DNA of 64,000 nucleotides from Deltaproteobacteria bacterium UBA4427. GTDB taxonomy: Bacteria; Myxococcota_A; UBA9160; UBA4427. The stretch lies in assembly GCA_002390675.1 (NCBI GenBank), contig DGPZ01000195.1, positions 36,213 to 100,212 on the forward strand. Direction: 5' to 3'. The position numbers and the translations under genes are program-made. The notes beneath the pieces are model-generated. The model saw only the letters and a list, made by a program, of their open reading frames with translations, was not told the origin of the DNA and did no database searches. Positions 34,611 through 43,213 of this stretch are shown here, in pieces (positions within the stretch are counted from its first letter, which is position 1; the number at the start of each line of letters is the position of its first letter).

Positions 34611-34628
34611 TTGTCTAGATATTGTCTA
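34611..34628. promoter_or_regulatory. Direct repeats of TTGTCTA, 11 bp apart, in the divergent region before the MerR-type regulator
   Basis: TTGTCTA occurs at 34611-34617, and ATTGTCTA places a second copy about one helical turn on, ending at 34628. CarH regulators bind 11-bp direct repeats, so both spacing and position fit an operator for the adjacent regulator. The repeats lie about 120 bases upstream of its likely ATG at 34750. Confidence 0.45.
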
Positions 34629-34749
34629 AGTGAATTAGTCCCCCGGGGAATTCTCGTTTTGTCCGGTCTAGATGGCCCAGGAGAACTTCACACTGATGAA
34701 CGAGGCCCTAGAGTCGGCACCTCTAATATCCGCACTGGGAGGGCGATCG

Positions 34750-35457
34750 ATGAGCGATGAGCAAGACGGACAAGAACGGTTTCCCGTCCGCCTAGCCGCT
34801 CGGCTCTCAGGGATCGCGGCAGAGAGGATTCGCTCCCGGGAGACGCGTCACCATGCTGCCGTCTCGCCCGCTCGAAGCTGCGGAGAAGGAAGGCAGTATT
34901 CAGCCGCCGATCTAAAGCGGCTCCGACTGCTCGGGAGAGCGGTTGCGTCTGGTCGTCGTATTGGAGACATCGCGACGCTGGATGATGCAGTATTGACGGA
35001 CCTGTTAAGAGAAGGAACCGAGCACGATTGGGAGGCTGGGCTGATGCCGATCTCCTCCGAGCGTATGGCCACGGGAATTATTAGGTCTCTACTCCTTGAT
35101 CGACTCGACTCAATCCGGAGTTCGGATGGCGTTGGACCTCGGATCATTTTCGCAACGCCGAGTGGTGAGCGCCGCGATCCGGGGCTTCTCGTCGCGAGCC
35201 TGGTCGTAGCAAGCAAAAGATCCGAGGTGGTATTCCGGGGCGCTGAAGTTCCCGTAGAAGACTTTAATCTCGCAGTGGAAGGAAGCCGAATAAACGTGTT
35301 TGATTTGGGGATAGTGACCGAAGATTCGATCGATGTAGCGGGCTGCTTTAGGAATGTTAAGCGAAGGCTCGACAAGCGAGCTGTTTTCGGGGGCGGGATA
35401 CGAGGAAACGACTACGCGTCTACCCAGCAGCCATGGGTAAAGGGAGGAACATCATGA
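34750..35457 (+). CDS. CarH/LitR-like MerR family regulator with a degenerate cobalamin-binding domain
   Basis: The product has 235 residues from ATG 34750 (GGGAGGG precedes it; an ATG at 34672 would add 26). Residues 11-77 form a MerR-type winged helix (GRQYSAADLKRLRLL; GRRIGDIATL). The C-terminal part resembles the B12-binding Rossmann domain (PRIIFATPSGERRDPGLL; VVFRGAEVPVEDFNLA). In CarH the ExxH-type motif gives the His that binds cobalt; here the matching residue is Arg142, so normal cobalamin binding is doubtful. The helical bundle between domains also looks shortened. Divergent sigma factor and downstream photolyase support a light or oxidative-stress regulon. It overlaps the next gene by 4 bases. 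Confidence 0.78.
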   Translation: MSDEQDGQERFPVRLAARLSGIAAERIRSRETRHHAAVSPARSCGEGRQYSAADLKRLRLLGRAVASGRRIGDIATLDDAVLTDLLREGTEHDWEAGLMPISSERMATGIIRSLLLDRLDSIRSSDGVGPRIIFATPSGERRDPGLLVASLVVASKRSEVVFRGAEVPVEDFNLAVEGSRINVFDLGIVTEDSIDVAGCFRNVKRRLDKRAVFGGGIRGNDYASTQQPWVKGGTS

Positions 35458-36437
35458 GGGTCGCGGTGATTGGCGCGGGAATAGCAGGCCTAAACGCCGC
35501 CCGACAACTCGAGGCTGCAGGGATGGAGGCCGTGCTATTCGAAAAGGCGCGCGGGGCCTCCGGGCGACTTTCAACGCGCCGTTCTGACTTCGGTGCATTC
35601 GACCACGGTGCCCAGTACTTCACGGCACGCGATGATGAATTCCGCAACCAGGTCGAAGCGTGGCTCGCCGAAGGGGTTGTGGAGAGGTGGAACGGTCGAA
35701 TCGTTCGCCTCTCGGGAGGGGGAGAGTCAACTGAGGGATCGCCGATTGAGCGTTATGTTGGGAGTCCCGGTATGAGCGCGATTGCGCGCGACCTTCGCGG
35801 TGATCTCAATATATCGCTCGGGGTGCGTATCGAATCAGTGAAGCGGGTCGGGAATCGATGGACGCTGACTGCTCACGATGGATCTGAATTTCCTGATTTC
35901 GATTCACTTGTTATTGCCGTCCCTGCACCGCAGGCTGTCCCTTTTCTGTCTAGCGTTCCGGAGTTCGATCGCGAGGTGCGACTCGTGAACATGGCACCTT
36001 GTCACGCGGTGATGGTTCGATTCCAGAAATCCTATGATCCAGAATTCGACGCGGCCTTCGTTGATTCTGAGTCCTTGTCTTGGGTCGCGAGGAATAGCTC
36101 GAAGCCGGGGCGAGGACCGGAGGATTGTTGGGTACTGCATTCAACCGTTGAATGGAGCGCCTCGAATCTTGACGCGGATCCAAATGACGTGACGAAATCA
36201 CTGCTTTTAGCGTTCCAAGAGGCCGTCGGAAGCACGCTCCCTCCGACTGATTTTTCCGCGATGCACCGATGGCTTTTGTCCCGCTCTTTGCACCCTTTAC
36301 GATCGGGTCCGCTCTGGGATGCCGACCAAAGCTTGGGAGTGTGTGGCGATTGGACCATCGGCGATCGCGTCGAAGATGGATATATGAGCGGGTCTAGACT
36401 CGTGCGTCGAATCCTCGACGATAAGTGTGCCTCATGA
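35454..36437 (+). CDS. NAD(P)/FAD-dependent oxidoreductase, renalase/amine oxidase-like
   Basis: The product has 327 residues. The start ATG 35454 has GGGAGGAAC upstream and overlaps the regulator's stop (ATGA). The FAD motif VIGAGIAGLNAARQLEAAG is followed by FEKARGASGRLSTRR and FDHGAQYFTAR, the usual signature of renalase-like proteins. The C-terminal GDWTIGDRVEDGYMSG is the second FAD contact. This family is a regular member of CarH/LitR photolyase loci, but its substrate is unknown. The photolyase gene overlaps it by 4 bases. Confidence 0.9.
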   Translation: MRVAVIGAGIAGLNAARQLEAAGMEAVLFEKARGASGRLSTRRSDFGAFDHGAQYFTARDDEFRNQVEAWLAEGVVERWNGRIVRLSGGGESTEGSPIERYVGSPGMSAIARDLRGDLNISLGVRIESVKRVGNRWTLTAHDGSEFPDFDSLVIAVPAPQAVPFLSSVPEFDREVRLVNMAPCHAVMVRFQKSYDPEFDAAFVDSESLSWVARNSSKPGRGPEDCWVLHSTVEWSASNLDADPNDVTKSLLLAFQEAVGSTLPPTDFSAMHRWLLSRSLHPLRSGPLWDADQSLGVCGDWTIGDRVEDGYMSGSRLVRRILDDKCAS

Positions 36438-37849
36438 GTCTTGTTCGCGGTCTGCATTGGTTCCGGAATGATCTCCGGCTTCGTGACAACACCACACTCT
36501 TGGCACTCGCTGATCGAGTAGATGAGTGGCTTCCCGTCTTTATTTTCGATCCCGGTTTCCTCGGCGACGACCCGGATCTGCCGAGAGTACGTTTTCTGAA
36601 GGATTGTGTTTCACGGCTCCGGGATGATTTGAGCAGCAGAGGCGTGGCTCTTTGCATTAGAGAGGGTGACCCGGCTGAAGTTCTTACGCGACTGGTCGAC
36701 GAAACGCGATCTGAAATCGTATCGTTCGGCGCAGCGGATACTCCACTCGCCCGGCGCCGGGATGAAGCGGTCGGAGCTGCAATCAAAAAGGTTGGGGCGA
36801 GCACACTCGTGATCCGAGATCACACGGTCTTCGGTCCCGAGGAGATTCGAACGAAGCAGGACGGCGTTTATTCAGTCTATACGCCTTACAAAAACGCTTG
36901 GTGGGCCCGATGGTTCGAGGCGCCTCGTCATGCGGCTAAGCGCGTTCGTCTCCCGGCGATCGCTCTCGAGCTCAAATCCGACAATCTGCAGATTGCTCTC
37001 TCGTCTTCAACATCTTCGACATCGAAGGTTGGGCTCCCGGCAGGAGGTGAGATAGCGGCCGCTCGTCGACTGAAATCATTCCTCACGGATAGCATTTCGG
37101 ACTATGAGGTGAGTCGCGACTTCCCCGCGGTTGACGGGACTTCGAGGTTGTCTCCGTATTTGAGATTTGGCGTCATATCGCCTCGAAGATGCTTCGACGA
37201 AGCACTCGCGTTAGGTGCAGCGCAGCCAGCTGCGATGGAGGGGGTTCGGAAATGGCTCGACGAGCTTGTCTGGCGTGAGTTCTACGCGATGGTGCTGGCG
37301 AATTCGCCACGGGTACTGACACAAAATTTCCGGCGTGAATACGATCATCTGGAATGGTCCGGGAGCGATGCCGAATTCGAAGCATGGCGTTTGGGGAAGA
37401 CGGGGTACCCGATCGTTGATGCGGGTATGCGGCAACTCGCGCAGACAGGCTGGATGCACAATCGCGTTCGCATGATCGTTGCGAGCTTTCTTACGAAAGA
37501 TCTTCTGATCGATTGGCGGAGAGGGGCTCGGCACTTCTTCGATTCGCTGGTCGATGGAGACCCAGCCTCGAATAGCGGTGGCTGGCAGTGGGCAGCATCG
37601 ACGGGGACGGATAGCCAGCCCTATTTCCGGATTTTTAATCCGACGCTTCAGGGCCAGAAATGGGACCCTGAGGGTATTTACATTCGCCGGTTTATTCCTG
37701 AGCTTCGGGGGATTGAGACTCGCTTTATCCACGCGCCGTGGAAGGCGAAAGAGCCTCCGATCGACTACCCGAGCCCGATTGTAGATCATTCGATTCAACG
37801 CGAACGGGCGCTTGATGCATACCGTTCGGCACGTGCGAAGGGTGCATAG
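36434..37849 (+). CDS. phr: Deoxyribodipyrimidine photolyase (class I, cryptochrome/photolyase family)
   Basis: The product has 471 residues from ATG 36434. The N-terminal domain starts LHWFRNDLRLRDN, the antenna-chromophore Rossmann domain. The FAD domain shows YLRFGVISPRRCF, LVWREFYAMVLANSP, GMRQLAQTGWMHNRVRMIVA and SGGWQWAASTGTDSQPYFRIFNP. These match class I CPD photolyases that use light to split pyrimidine dimers. The third gene of a regulator-oxidoreductase-photolyase operon, it is probably induced by light or stress through the upstream sites. Confidence 0.95.
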   Translation: MSLVRGLHWFRNDLRLRDNTTLLALADRVDEWLPVFIFDPGFLGDDPDLPRVRFLKDCVSRLRDDLSSRGVALCIREGDPAEVLTRLVDETRSEIVSFGAADTPLARRRDEAVGAAIKKVGASTLVIRDHTVFGPEEIRTKQDGVYSVYTPYKNAWWARWFEAPRHAAKRVRLPAIALELKSDNLQIALSSSTSSTSKVGLPAGGEIAAARRLKSFLTDSISDYEVSRDFPAVDGTSRLSPYLRFGVISPRRCFDEALALGAAQPAAMEGVRKWLDELVWREFYAMVLANSPRVLTQNFRREYDHLEWSGSDAEFEAWRLGKTGYPIVDAGMRQLAQTGWMHNRVRMIVASFLTKDLLIDWRRGARHFFDSLVDGDPASNSGGWQWAASTGTDSQPYFRIFNPTLQGQKWDPEGIYIRRFIPELRGIETRFIHAPWKAKEPPIDYPSPIVDHSIQRERALDAYRSARAKGA

Positions 37850-37915
37850 TTGCAGGATCTAGTGCGCGCCCCGATTTAGCGGACGAGTAGACCATTAATG
37901 ATCTGTCAATTAGAT

Positions 37916-38365
37916 CTACGCCAATAAATCTCGTACGCGTTCGCTTCGATAGGAAAAGATCCGGTTGAGTTGAGGACGAACGATCGGATGAACGAGCCCG
38001 CCAAATGGGGGAAGTGGCAGGGAGTAGTGGATCGAATCAGTGATTCTCGTTGTGCGCTCATCGATGGCTTGGAAACGATGCTCATGATGCCAAACCCGAA
38101 AGGGGCCGCTAATTTGACGATCGACGAAGCGTCGCCCTTCCTCCCACACCGAAATCTCGGTAAGCCACGAAAAGGGTATGCCGAAGAGGCTCAGACGATA
38201 TTCGATAAGCGCCCCCGATCGCATTTCGATAGGCATAGGAGTGACGATACGGAACTTAAGTTCTGGTGGTGTGATCGCCTCAAGGTTCGATGCGTCAGCG
38301 AAGAACTCGAAAACCTCATCGAGTGGCCTTGGAAGTGTTAGGTCTGTGGATATTTGATAGGTCAT
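37916..38365 (-). CDS. SRPBCC family protein (START-like lipid-binding fold)
   Basis: The product has 149 residues. LPRPLDEVFEFFADASNLEAITPPELKF is the standard opening of the SRPBCC/polyketide cyclase-like group, and VWHHEHRFQAIDERTTRITD completes the curved sheet. The fold binds hydrophobic ligands; the ligand here is unknown. Members occur repeatedly in light-inducible photolyase loci. Its promoter region carries the 16-bp box shared with the sigma factor gene. It is divergent from the DUF523-DUF1722 gene. Confidence 0.88.
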   Translation of the reverse strand: MTYQISTDLTLPRPLDEVFEFFADASNLEAITPPELKFRIVTPMPIEMRSGALIEYRLSLFGIPFSWLTEISVWEEGRRFVDRQISGPFRVWHHEHRFQAIDERTTRITDSIHYSLPLPPFGGLVHPIVRPQLNRIFSYRSERVRDLLA

Positions 38366-38390
38366 AGTGAGTCCCGTGGGCAGAATTTAT

Positions 38391-38406
38391 TATTTCGTCC
38401 TCTAAA
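38391..38406 (-). promoter_or_regulatory. 16-bp box shared with the sigma factor promoter (copy 2)
   Basis: On the minus strand it reads TTTAGAGGACGAAATA and ends 25 bases before the SRPBCC start at 38365. It matches copy 1 at 34580-34595 in 15 of 16 positions. The sites are in the same orientation relative to their genes, which supports a shared promoter or activator element. Confidence 0.4.
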
Positions 38407-38501
38407 CCTTAGGTTTCGAGATCACCGAGGCAATCCAACGCGAAAGAATTTCCCTACCGCGCAGCTTCTCGAACGAAGTTCTCCAAGAAACGGATCTTGA
38501 T

Positions 38502-39494
38502 ATGAATGAATCGAAGCCTGTGTGGCAACGCTGGCATGATCCCACTGAGCCGATTCGGATAGGCGTTTCCGCGTGTCTGCTCGGCGCGGAAGTCCGCTTT
38601 GACGGTGGTCACAAACGGGACCGCTACTTGACGGATGTGTTGGCAGGCGATGTCGAATGGCTCCCTGTTTGTCCCGAGTTGGAAATTGGTCTGGGGATTC
38701 CTCGCCCCGTGATTCAGCTTCGAGGGGGAACTTCGGGCGACCGATTCGTGCTTCGGGAAGCTGGAACTGACCTCTCGGCGCAAATCGCCGACTACAGCCA
38801 GTCCAGGGTTTCTGAGCTCAAAGCTATGGGGCTTGATGGGTTCATTTTCAAGAAGGGCTCTCCTTCTTGCGGTTTGGCTCGGGTTCGCGTGTACCCCGAT
38901 GAAGGAGAGATGCCCCTTCGATCCGGCATCGGACATTTTTCTCGTCGTGTCGTCAATGAGTTCCCTGGACTTCCAGTCGAAGAGGAGGGGAGGCTGAATG
39001 ACGCGGGGCTTAGAGAGCAGTTTATTGAAGCGATCTTTTGTCACAATCGTTGGCGGGTCTTTGAACGGCGCGGGCTGACTCGCTCTGGCCTCGTCGCATT
39101 TCATGAAGCCCACAAAATGTTGATTCTGTCGCACGATGAACCCATCTACCGAAAATTAGGTCGCATCGTCGCGAGCTTCGGGCGCGAAGACGATGCGGAG
39201 ATCTTTTCTCGTTATCAGGAAGGCTTCGTCGCTGCTTTTAACCGACCCACGGCCCGAAAACGACACATCAATGTGCTGGAACACTTGTTCGGACACTTGA
39301 AGCGGATGATAGGTCCAGCTGAGAAGAAACAGATCGGCCTTGCGATCGATGACTATCGGGCCGGACGAGTTCCTCTGGTCGTTCCTATCTCGATTCTACG
39401 CTTTCTCGTTGAATCGAAAGAAGTCGAATATGTGCAGGGGCAACTTTACTTGGAGCCGCATCCACGAGAGATGATGTTGCGAAATCACGCATAA
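38502..39494 (+). CDS. DUF523-DUF1722 fusion protein (YbbK/YbgA type)
   Basis: The product has 330 residues. The first half is DUF523: IGVSACLLGAEVRFDGGHKRD, WLPVCPELEIGLGIPRP and KKGSPSCGLARVRVY. The three Cys fit the [4Fe-4S]-binding set known from the thiouracil desulfurase TudS of this family. The second half (about 190-325) is DUF1722 (YbgA), with LEHLFGHLKRMIGPAEKKQI. The fused form is common beside photolyase genes. The reaction of the fused form is unknown; tRNA or nucleobase sulfur chemistry is a possibility by analogy only. Confidence 0.92.
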   Translation: MNESKPVWQRWHDPTEPIRIGVSACLLGAEVRFDGGHKRDRYLTDVLAGDVEWLPVCPELEIGLGIPRPVIQLRGGTSGDRFVLREAGTDLSAQIADYSQSRVSELKAMGLDGFIFKKGSPSCGLARVRVYPDEGEMPLRSGIGHFSRRVVNEFPGLPVEEEGRLNDAGLREQFIEAIFCHNRWRVFERRGLTRSGLVAFHEAHKMLILSHDEPIYRKLGRIVASFGREDDAEIFSRYQEGFVAAFNRPTARKRHINVLEHLFGHLKRMIGPAEKKQIGLAIDDYRAGRVPLVVPISILRFLVESKEVEYVQGQLYLEPHPREMMLRNHA

Positions 39495-39548
39495 CACTGT
39501 CCTGCCTTCCAAGTGCAGCGGATGGCGCTGGATGACGCTCTGATTTGC

Positions 39549-40880
39549 CTACCGACTGCGACTATCGACTGGTGGTAGGGGGACGCGAACGACTCTTGGT
39601 CGATAAAGATCTGATCGATGAGTGAGCTCTTCGAGGACCATATATTCTTCTTCTGATGATCGAGCATATAGATTACAGACATAGGTGATGATGAGTTCAC
39701 CTGTCTTCGAGTATTGAGAGTGGGCTTTGGCCGCATAGCAGAAGGTGTTAGTGGCAGTCGTGTCTAGGCCACTGGGCTGCAGCTCAGGGATTTGGAGCAG
39801 GGGGCGTGCAGTTGACCACGGTCCCTCGAGTTTATCCGACTCGCGAAAACGGATGAGTCCGTGCTCACTGGGGTCGCTCTCAGTATGGGAAGGACTCGCT
39901 TCTACGGCGATCCATCGATTGCGGCCTGAGTTCCAATGAACGCTCATTTCCGTTGCGTCCGATGGGATGACGATCGCTGCTGATTGTGTGCGGAGGCCCT
40001 GTTTCCATGACCCGTTTACTTCGAAGGTTTCGATCCGTTCGGACAACACATTTTCAGAGTCCGACAGCGCTTCGAGTGGCAGACGGATTAGTCCGCGCGG
40101 TGCGTGCCCGTCATCACGGTCGAAGAATGCGAATGCATAGACGTGCTCACCTAGGACCGCGAAAGCCGTGCCCGGGAAAAACACTGGATCTTCGGACAGC
40201 ATTGAGATTCGGACACGCCAGTTCTGGGGCGAGTCATTCGGGTTTTCTATGCGTGCTAGGTCCGTTCCTATGATGCGGAACGGCAAAGAAAATGGGCCGC
40301 GCGGCTCGCTGTGTGTAACGCGGAGAAGGCCAACAAATAAGGTGCCATTGACAACGAAGCCGTCCATAGGCCAGTAGTAGGGCGGTCTCCCCGTTTTCTC
40401 GCGAGCTTCTGTTGCCCAGCTGGATTCAGGATTTGGCTGGAAGAACGCCCCTTCAGTTGCTTCGTCTTGAGATTTCCAGAACGTTTCTAGTGACCAATCC
40501 CCGTTTGCAGCACATCGAGAGATACCAATCGAATTGTGAACGTAGGGGTATGCCCTCCGCCCCGGCTGATCCGCTCGTTCGATGAACGTATCGCCGAATA
40601 GCCAGACGCTTCGACTGCGGCTTTTGGAGGCGGATGACTGAGGAAGAGGAACTGAGTACGCCGCATCGCCACCGTACCAGCCGTTCTGATCGGGGAAGTG
40701 AACCTGGCACGCGCGGGATCTGAGGGGCGACGAGGGAGGCGAAGAGAGAGGGTCTTTTTGGGTCGTCGTCGAATCGGTCGGCCGCGTGCTGTGCGCAAAG
40801 CATCCAGTCAATATTCCGGTGATCACCAAAAGGATCGCGGCCATAACGGGCGGGTGTTCGAGGGGTCTTGATCGGAGCAT
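39549..40880 (-). CDS. Lipoprotein with DUF4185-like beta-propeller fold
   Basis: The product has 443 residues from ATG 40880; ATG 40844 is also possible, and a longer frame to 40967 adds unlikely residues. A hydrophobic signal ending GILTGC marks a lipoprotein. The mature part has SVWLFGDTFIE and YPYVHNSIGISRC, the strand pattern of DUF4185/DUF5005-like, sugar-hydrolase-related five-bladed propellers. Repeats such as NSGRNRWIAVEASPSH look like propeller blades. Glycan binding or hydrolysis is a guess. The gene is isolated between the light locus and the channel gene. Confidence 0.75.
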   Translation of the reverse strand: MLRSRPLEHPPVMAAILLVITGILTGCFAHSTRPTDSTTTQKDPLSSPPSSPLRSRACQVHFPDQNGWYGGDAAYSVPLPQSSASKSRSRSVWLFGDTFIERADQPGRRAYPYVHNSIGISRCAANGDWSLETFWKSQDEATEGAFFQPNPESSWATEAREKTGRPPYYWPMDGFVVNGTLFVGLLRVTHSEPRGPFSLPFRIIGTDLARIENPNDSPQNWRVRISMLSEDPVFFPGTAFAVLGEHVYAFAFFDRDDGHAPRGLIRLPLEALSDSENVLSERIETFEVNGSWKQGLRTQSAAIVIPSDATEMSVHWNSGRNRWIAVEASPSHTESDPSEHGLIRFRESDKLEGPWSTARPLLQIPELQPSGLDTTATNTFCYAAKAHSQYSKTGELIITYVCNLYARSSEEEYMVLEELTHRSDLYRPRVVRVPLPPVDSRSR

Positions 40881-40956
40881 GACGAGACCGTAGTCGCTTC
40901 TTGGAGCGACTCGCGATTTGGCTAGATACTTTGGGATGAGAAAGGGAAGGATCGCG

Positions 40957-41100
40957 ATGGAGTGCACTTCGCATGAACCTCCTCAGATCGGCGCTCCTCG
41001 CTGCGTGCAAAAGATGCGGTGCCTATCGATGCATCCAGAAGCGTTAGGAACTTCGCTCGCCGCATTTCTCGAGGATGTCTCGAGTGTCTGGGCCAACTAG
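40957..41100 (+). CDS. Possible small Cys-containing protein of 47 residues
   Basis: The frame runs from ATG 40957 to TAG 41098-41100. GGAAGGA ends five bases before the ATG. The product has three Cys in the first 22 residues (ECTSHEPP; RCVQKMRCLSM), and a second half that looks like a short helix. It is divergent from the DUF4185-like gene. The family is not recognised, and it may be chance. Confidence 0.28.
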   Translation: MECTSHEPPQIGAPRCVQKMRCLSMHPEALGTSLAAFLEDVSSVWAN

Positions 41101-41156
41101 CGGGCGTGCTGGCATCGGTCGTGGACCATAACTGGGGCGGCATGGGTGAGTAGATG

Positions 41157-41864
41157 CTAGGCGCTGTGACGTTTTCCTACGTAGAGCCCGACGAGACGCG
41201 CGACGAAAATCGTCAAGTAGAGCTGACCTATGAGCGCTTCGGCCACAACAAACATTTGCGCAATGTCAGATTTTGGCGTGATGTCCCCGTAGCCTAGGGT
41301 TGTGAGCGTGACGAAGCTAAGATAGAGCAGGCGTGTCGAGTGAAGACTTGGATCAGCCTCTGAGCGCGCAATGGCTTCTCCGGCGTCGATAAATGTGCCA
41401 GGCTGGAGCTCAGTGAGCAGGACAAAGACCATCGTAAAGCACAGGCCGAAGAGGAGATAAACACAGATTCCACCGACGATGGTGTCGTTCGAGACCTCCT
41501 CTGTCTGGATCAGACTATTCAGCATGACAAGCGTCGTGAAAGAGAGAAGGCCGAGCGCCAGGACGTCTGAGGCAACTCGCGCAGCCGAGGAATTTGTAAG
41601 CTCCGCAACGAGAATGACGGCGACCGCTGCGACGCCCACGACTCCAGCGACTGTAAAAATCCACCGCTGGTGGCTGTTCACGACGATCGCCGAAACCAAC
41701 ACGAGCGTGAGCAAGATTGTGAACCGCGGAGTCGAGCCCGAGAACATTTGGCCGATTGGAAGCGCCACGAGCAGGAGAATTAGTGAGGTTAGGAGGGTGC
41801 CATGGCGTCCGAGCGCACCGGTCCCTTCGTCACGGTGGGCGATCGTTCGGAGCCAACTCATCAT
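41157..41864 (-). CDS. Potassium channel family protein (ion_trans_2)
   Basis: The product has 235 residues with about six hydrophobic segments, the first at 22-42. The selectivity filter TTLGYGD lies at 188-194, flanked by a pore helix (LLYLSFVTL) and a last membrane helix. This makes a voltage-gated-like or two-helix K+ channel subunit without a cytoplasmic regulatory (RCK) domain. Most such proteins assemble as tetramers. No link with the neighbouring genes is visible. Confidence 0.9.
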   Translation of the reverse strand: MMSWLRTIAHRDEGTGALGRHGTLLTSLILLLVALPIGQMFSGSTPRFTILLTLVLVSAIVVNSHQRWIFTVAGVVGVAAVAVILVAELTNSSAARVASDVLALGLLSFTTLVMLNSLIQTEEVSNDTIVGGICVYLLFGLCFTMVFVLLTELQPGTFIDAGEAIARSEADPSLHSTRLLYLSFVTLTTLGYGDITPKSDIAQMFVVAEALIGQLYLTIFVARLVGLYVGKRHSA

Positions 41865-41890
41865 GTCGGTAAGATAGGGAACCCTCGGGC

Positions 41891-42928
41891 TTAGGCTAGT
41901 TTTCGGTAGGCCGAGACGATGGGTTCGAGTTCTGTGGGCGTGGCGCCGTGCATGATGACGCCGTCACACCCGAGGTCGAGCTGGTGTCGGATCGAATCGA
42001 CGCATCGATCGGGGGAGCCCGTTGCCGAGTAGGACAGCCATTCGTCGGGAATCAGCGTGGAGATATGTTCGAGTTCGCTTTGGCTCGCGGCGGTATCGAT
42101 GCCGCCGCGAAAGTTAGAGACGAGTTCGTCGGCGCGGAAGCGTTCGAGGACGCTCTTGTCCCAGCCATTAGTGTCGACCAGGAGATCGCCGTAGCCTTGA
42201 AGGTATGTGGCGAGACGCCCCACGCTTTTCATGAGTTGCTTCTCTTCGGAAAGGTGGTCGCCGATCGTTGCGAAGCACGACCAGACTTTGACGTCATCGG
42301 GGTTTCGGCCAGCTTCGAGAGCCGCCCGCTTTACGGTCTTGACCGCATTCTCAGTCGTTTCGTCGCTGAAATAAGTGTGAAGCACCACTTCGTCAAAAGC
42401 ACGTCCACCTAACGCGAGCGAGTTTGGGCCAAAGGCAACCAGCATCATCGGGATGTCATCGATCACGTTCGGTCCGAGATGAAGAAAGGGGAACGACCCG
42501 ATCGGACCCTCGTGTCCCATGACTGCTTCGCCGGCGAGGAGTCTCCGGGTGACGCCTACGAAATCCTCCATTTGGGCCGTTGTGATCGGCGGGATGCCAT
42601 AAGCCTTTTGCATGGGGACGATGCCGCGCCCGATCCCGAGAACGAACCGACCTCCCGTCAGGCCATGCATCGTCAGCGCATAGCCAGCGGTGACGATGGG
42701 ATGCCGCGTGTTGTGATTCGTGGCTGCCGTGGCGATGCGAATCGAATCAGTGACCGCTCCGGCAGCACCACTCAAAGTGCAGATCTCTTTTGAGTTGTAC
42801 CGCTCGGAGAGGAAAGCGGTCCCCAGGCCCATAGCCTCGCCCTGCTGAAGCTCTTCTATCAGGTCCCGGGGCGACTTCGGTTGGCCGGCGAGGGCGTAGA
42901 ATCCGAGTTCGTGATTTACATCAGGCAT
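41891..42928 (-). CDS. LLM class F420-dependent oxidoreductase
   Basis: The product has 345 residues with the luciferase-like barrel. Key segments are GLGTAFLSERYNSKEI, RIATAATNHNTRHPIVTAG, and LTGGRFVLGIGRGIVPMQKAYG, which ends a strand near the F420 or FMN phosphate. The overall pattern matches the actinobacterial TIGR03857-type group, for which F420 use is predicted. Substrate unknown. It is divergent from a TauD-family dioxygenase, with a 285-base gap between the two that holds no other gene. Confidence 0.9.
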   Translation of the reverse strand: MPDVNHELGFYALAGQPKSPRDLIEELQQGEAMGLGTAFLSERYNSKEICTLSGAAGAVTDSIRIATAATNHNTRHPIVTAGYALTMHGLTGGRFVLGIGRGIVPMQKAYGIPPITTAQMEDFVGVTRRLLAGEAVMGHEGPIGSFPFLHLGPNVIDDIPMMLVAFGPNSLALGGRAFDEVVLHTYFSDETTENAVKTVKRAALEAGRNPDDVKVWSCFATIGDHLSEEKQLMKSVGRLATYLQGYGDLLVDTNGWDKSVLERFRADELVSNFRGGIDTAASQSELEHISTLIPDEWLSYSATGSPDRCVDSIRHQLDLGCDGVIMHGATPTELEPIVSAYRKLA

Positions 42929-43213
42929 GGTGGTGCTCCGGTAGTTTGGTCGTTGGGAAAGGCGCGGAAGAGTAACGAATCCACGAGGCTGCGCGCGAGC
43001 AAGGTTTCGGTTCAGGCGAGGACATTAGGAAGCAGGTGCTCGCTGAAAAGAGAGAAGGTCTTTTCCACCAGGGGCATAGGCCTCTGCCGTGGGCCGACGC
43101 ATAGCACGATTCGCGTATCGCTTCTTTCCGCGCGATCTCGTTAAAAGAAAAATTAGAGGACTCCGAATGGGCCATACTCGACGGGGAAACATAGGAGAAT
43201 CAGGAGTCGAGCA

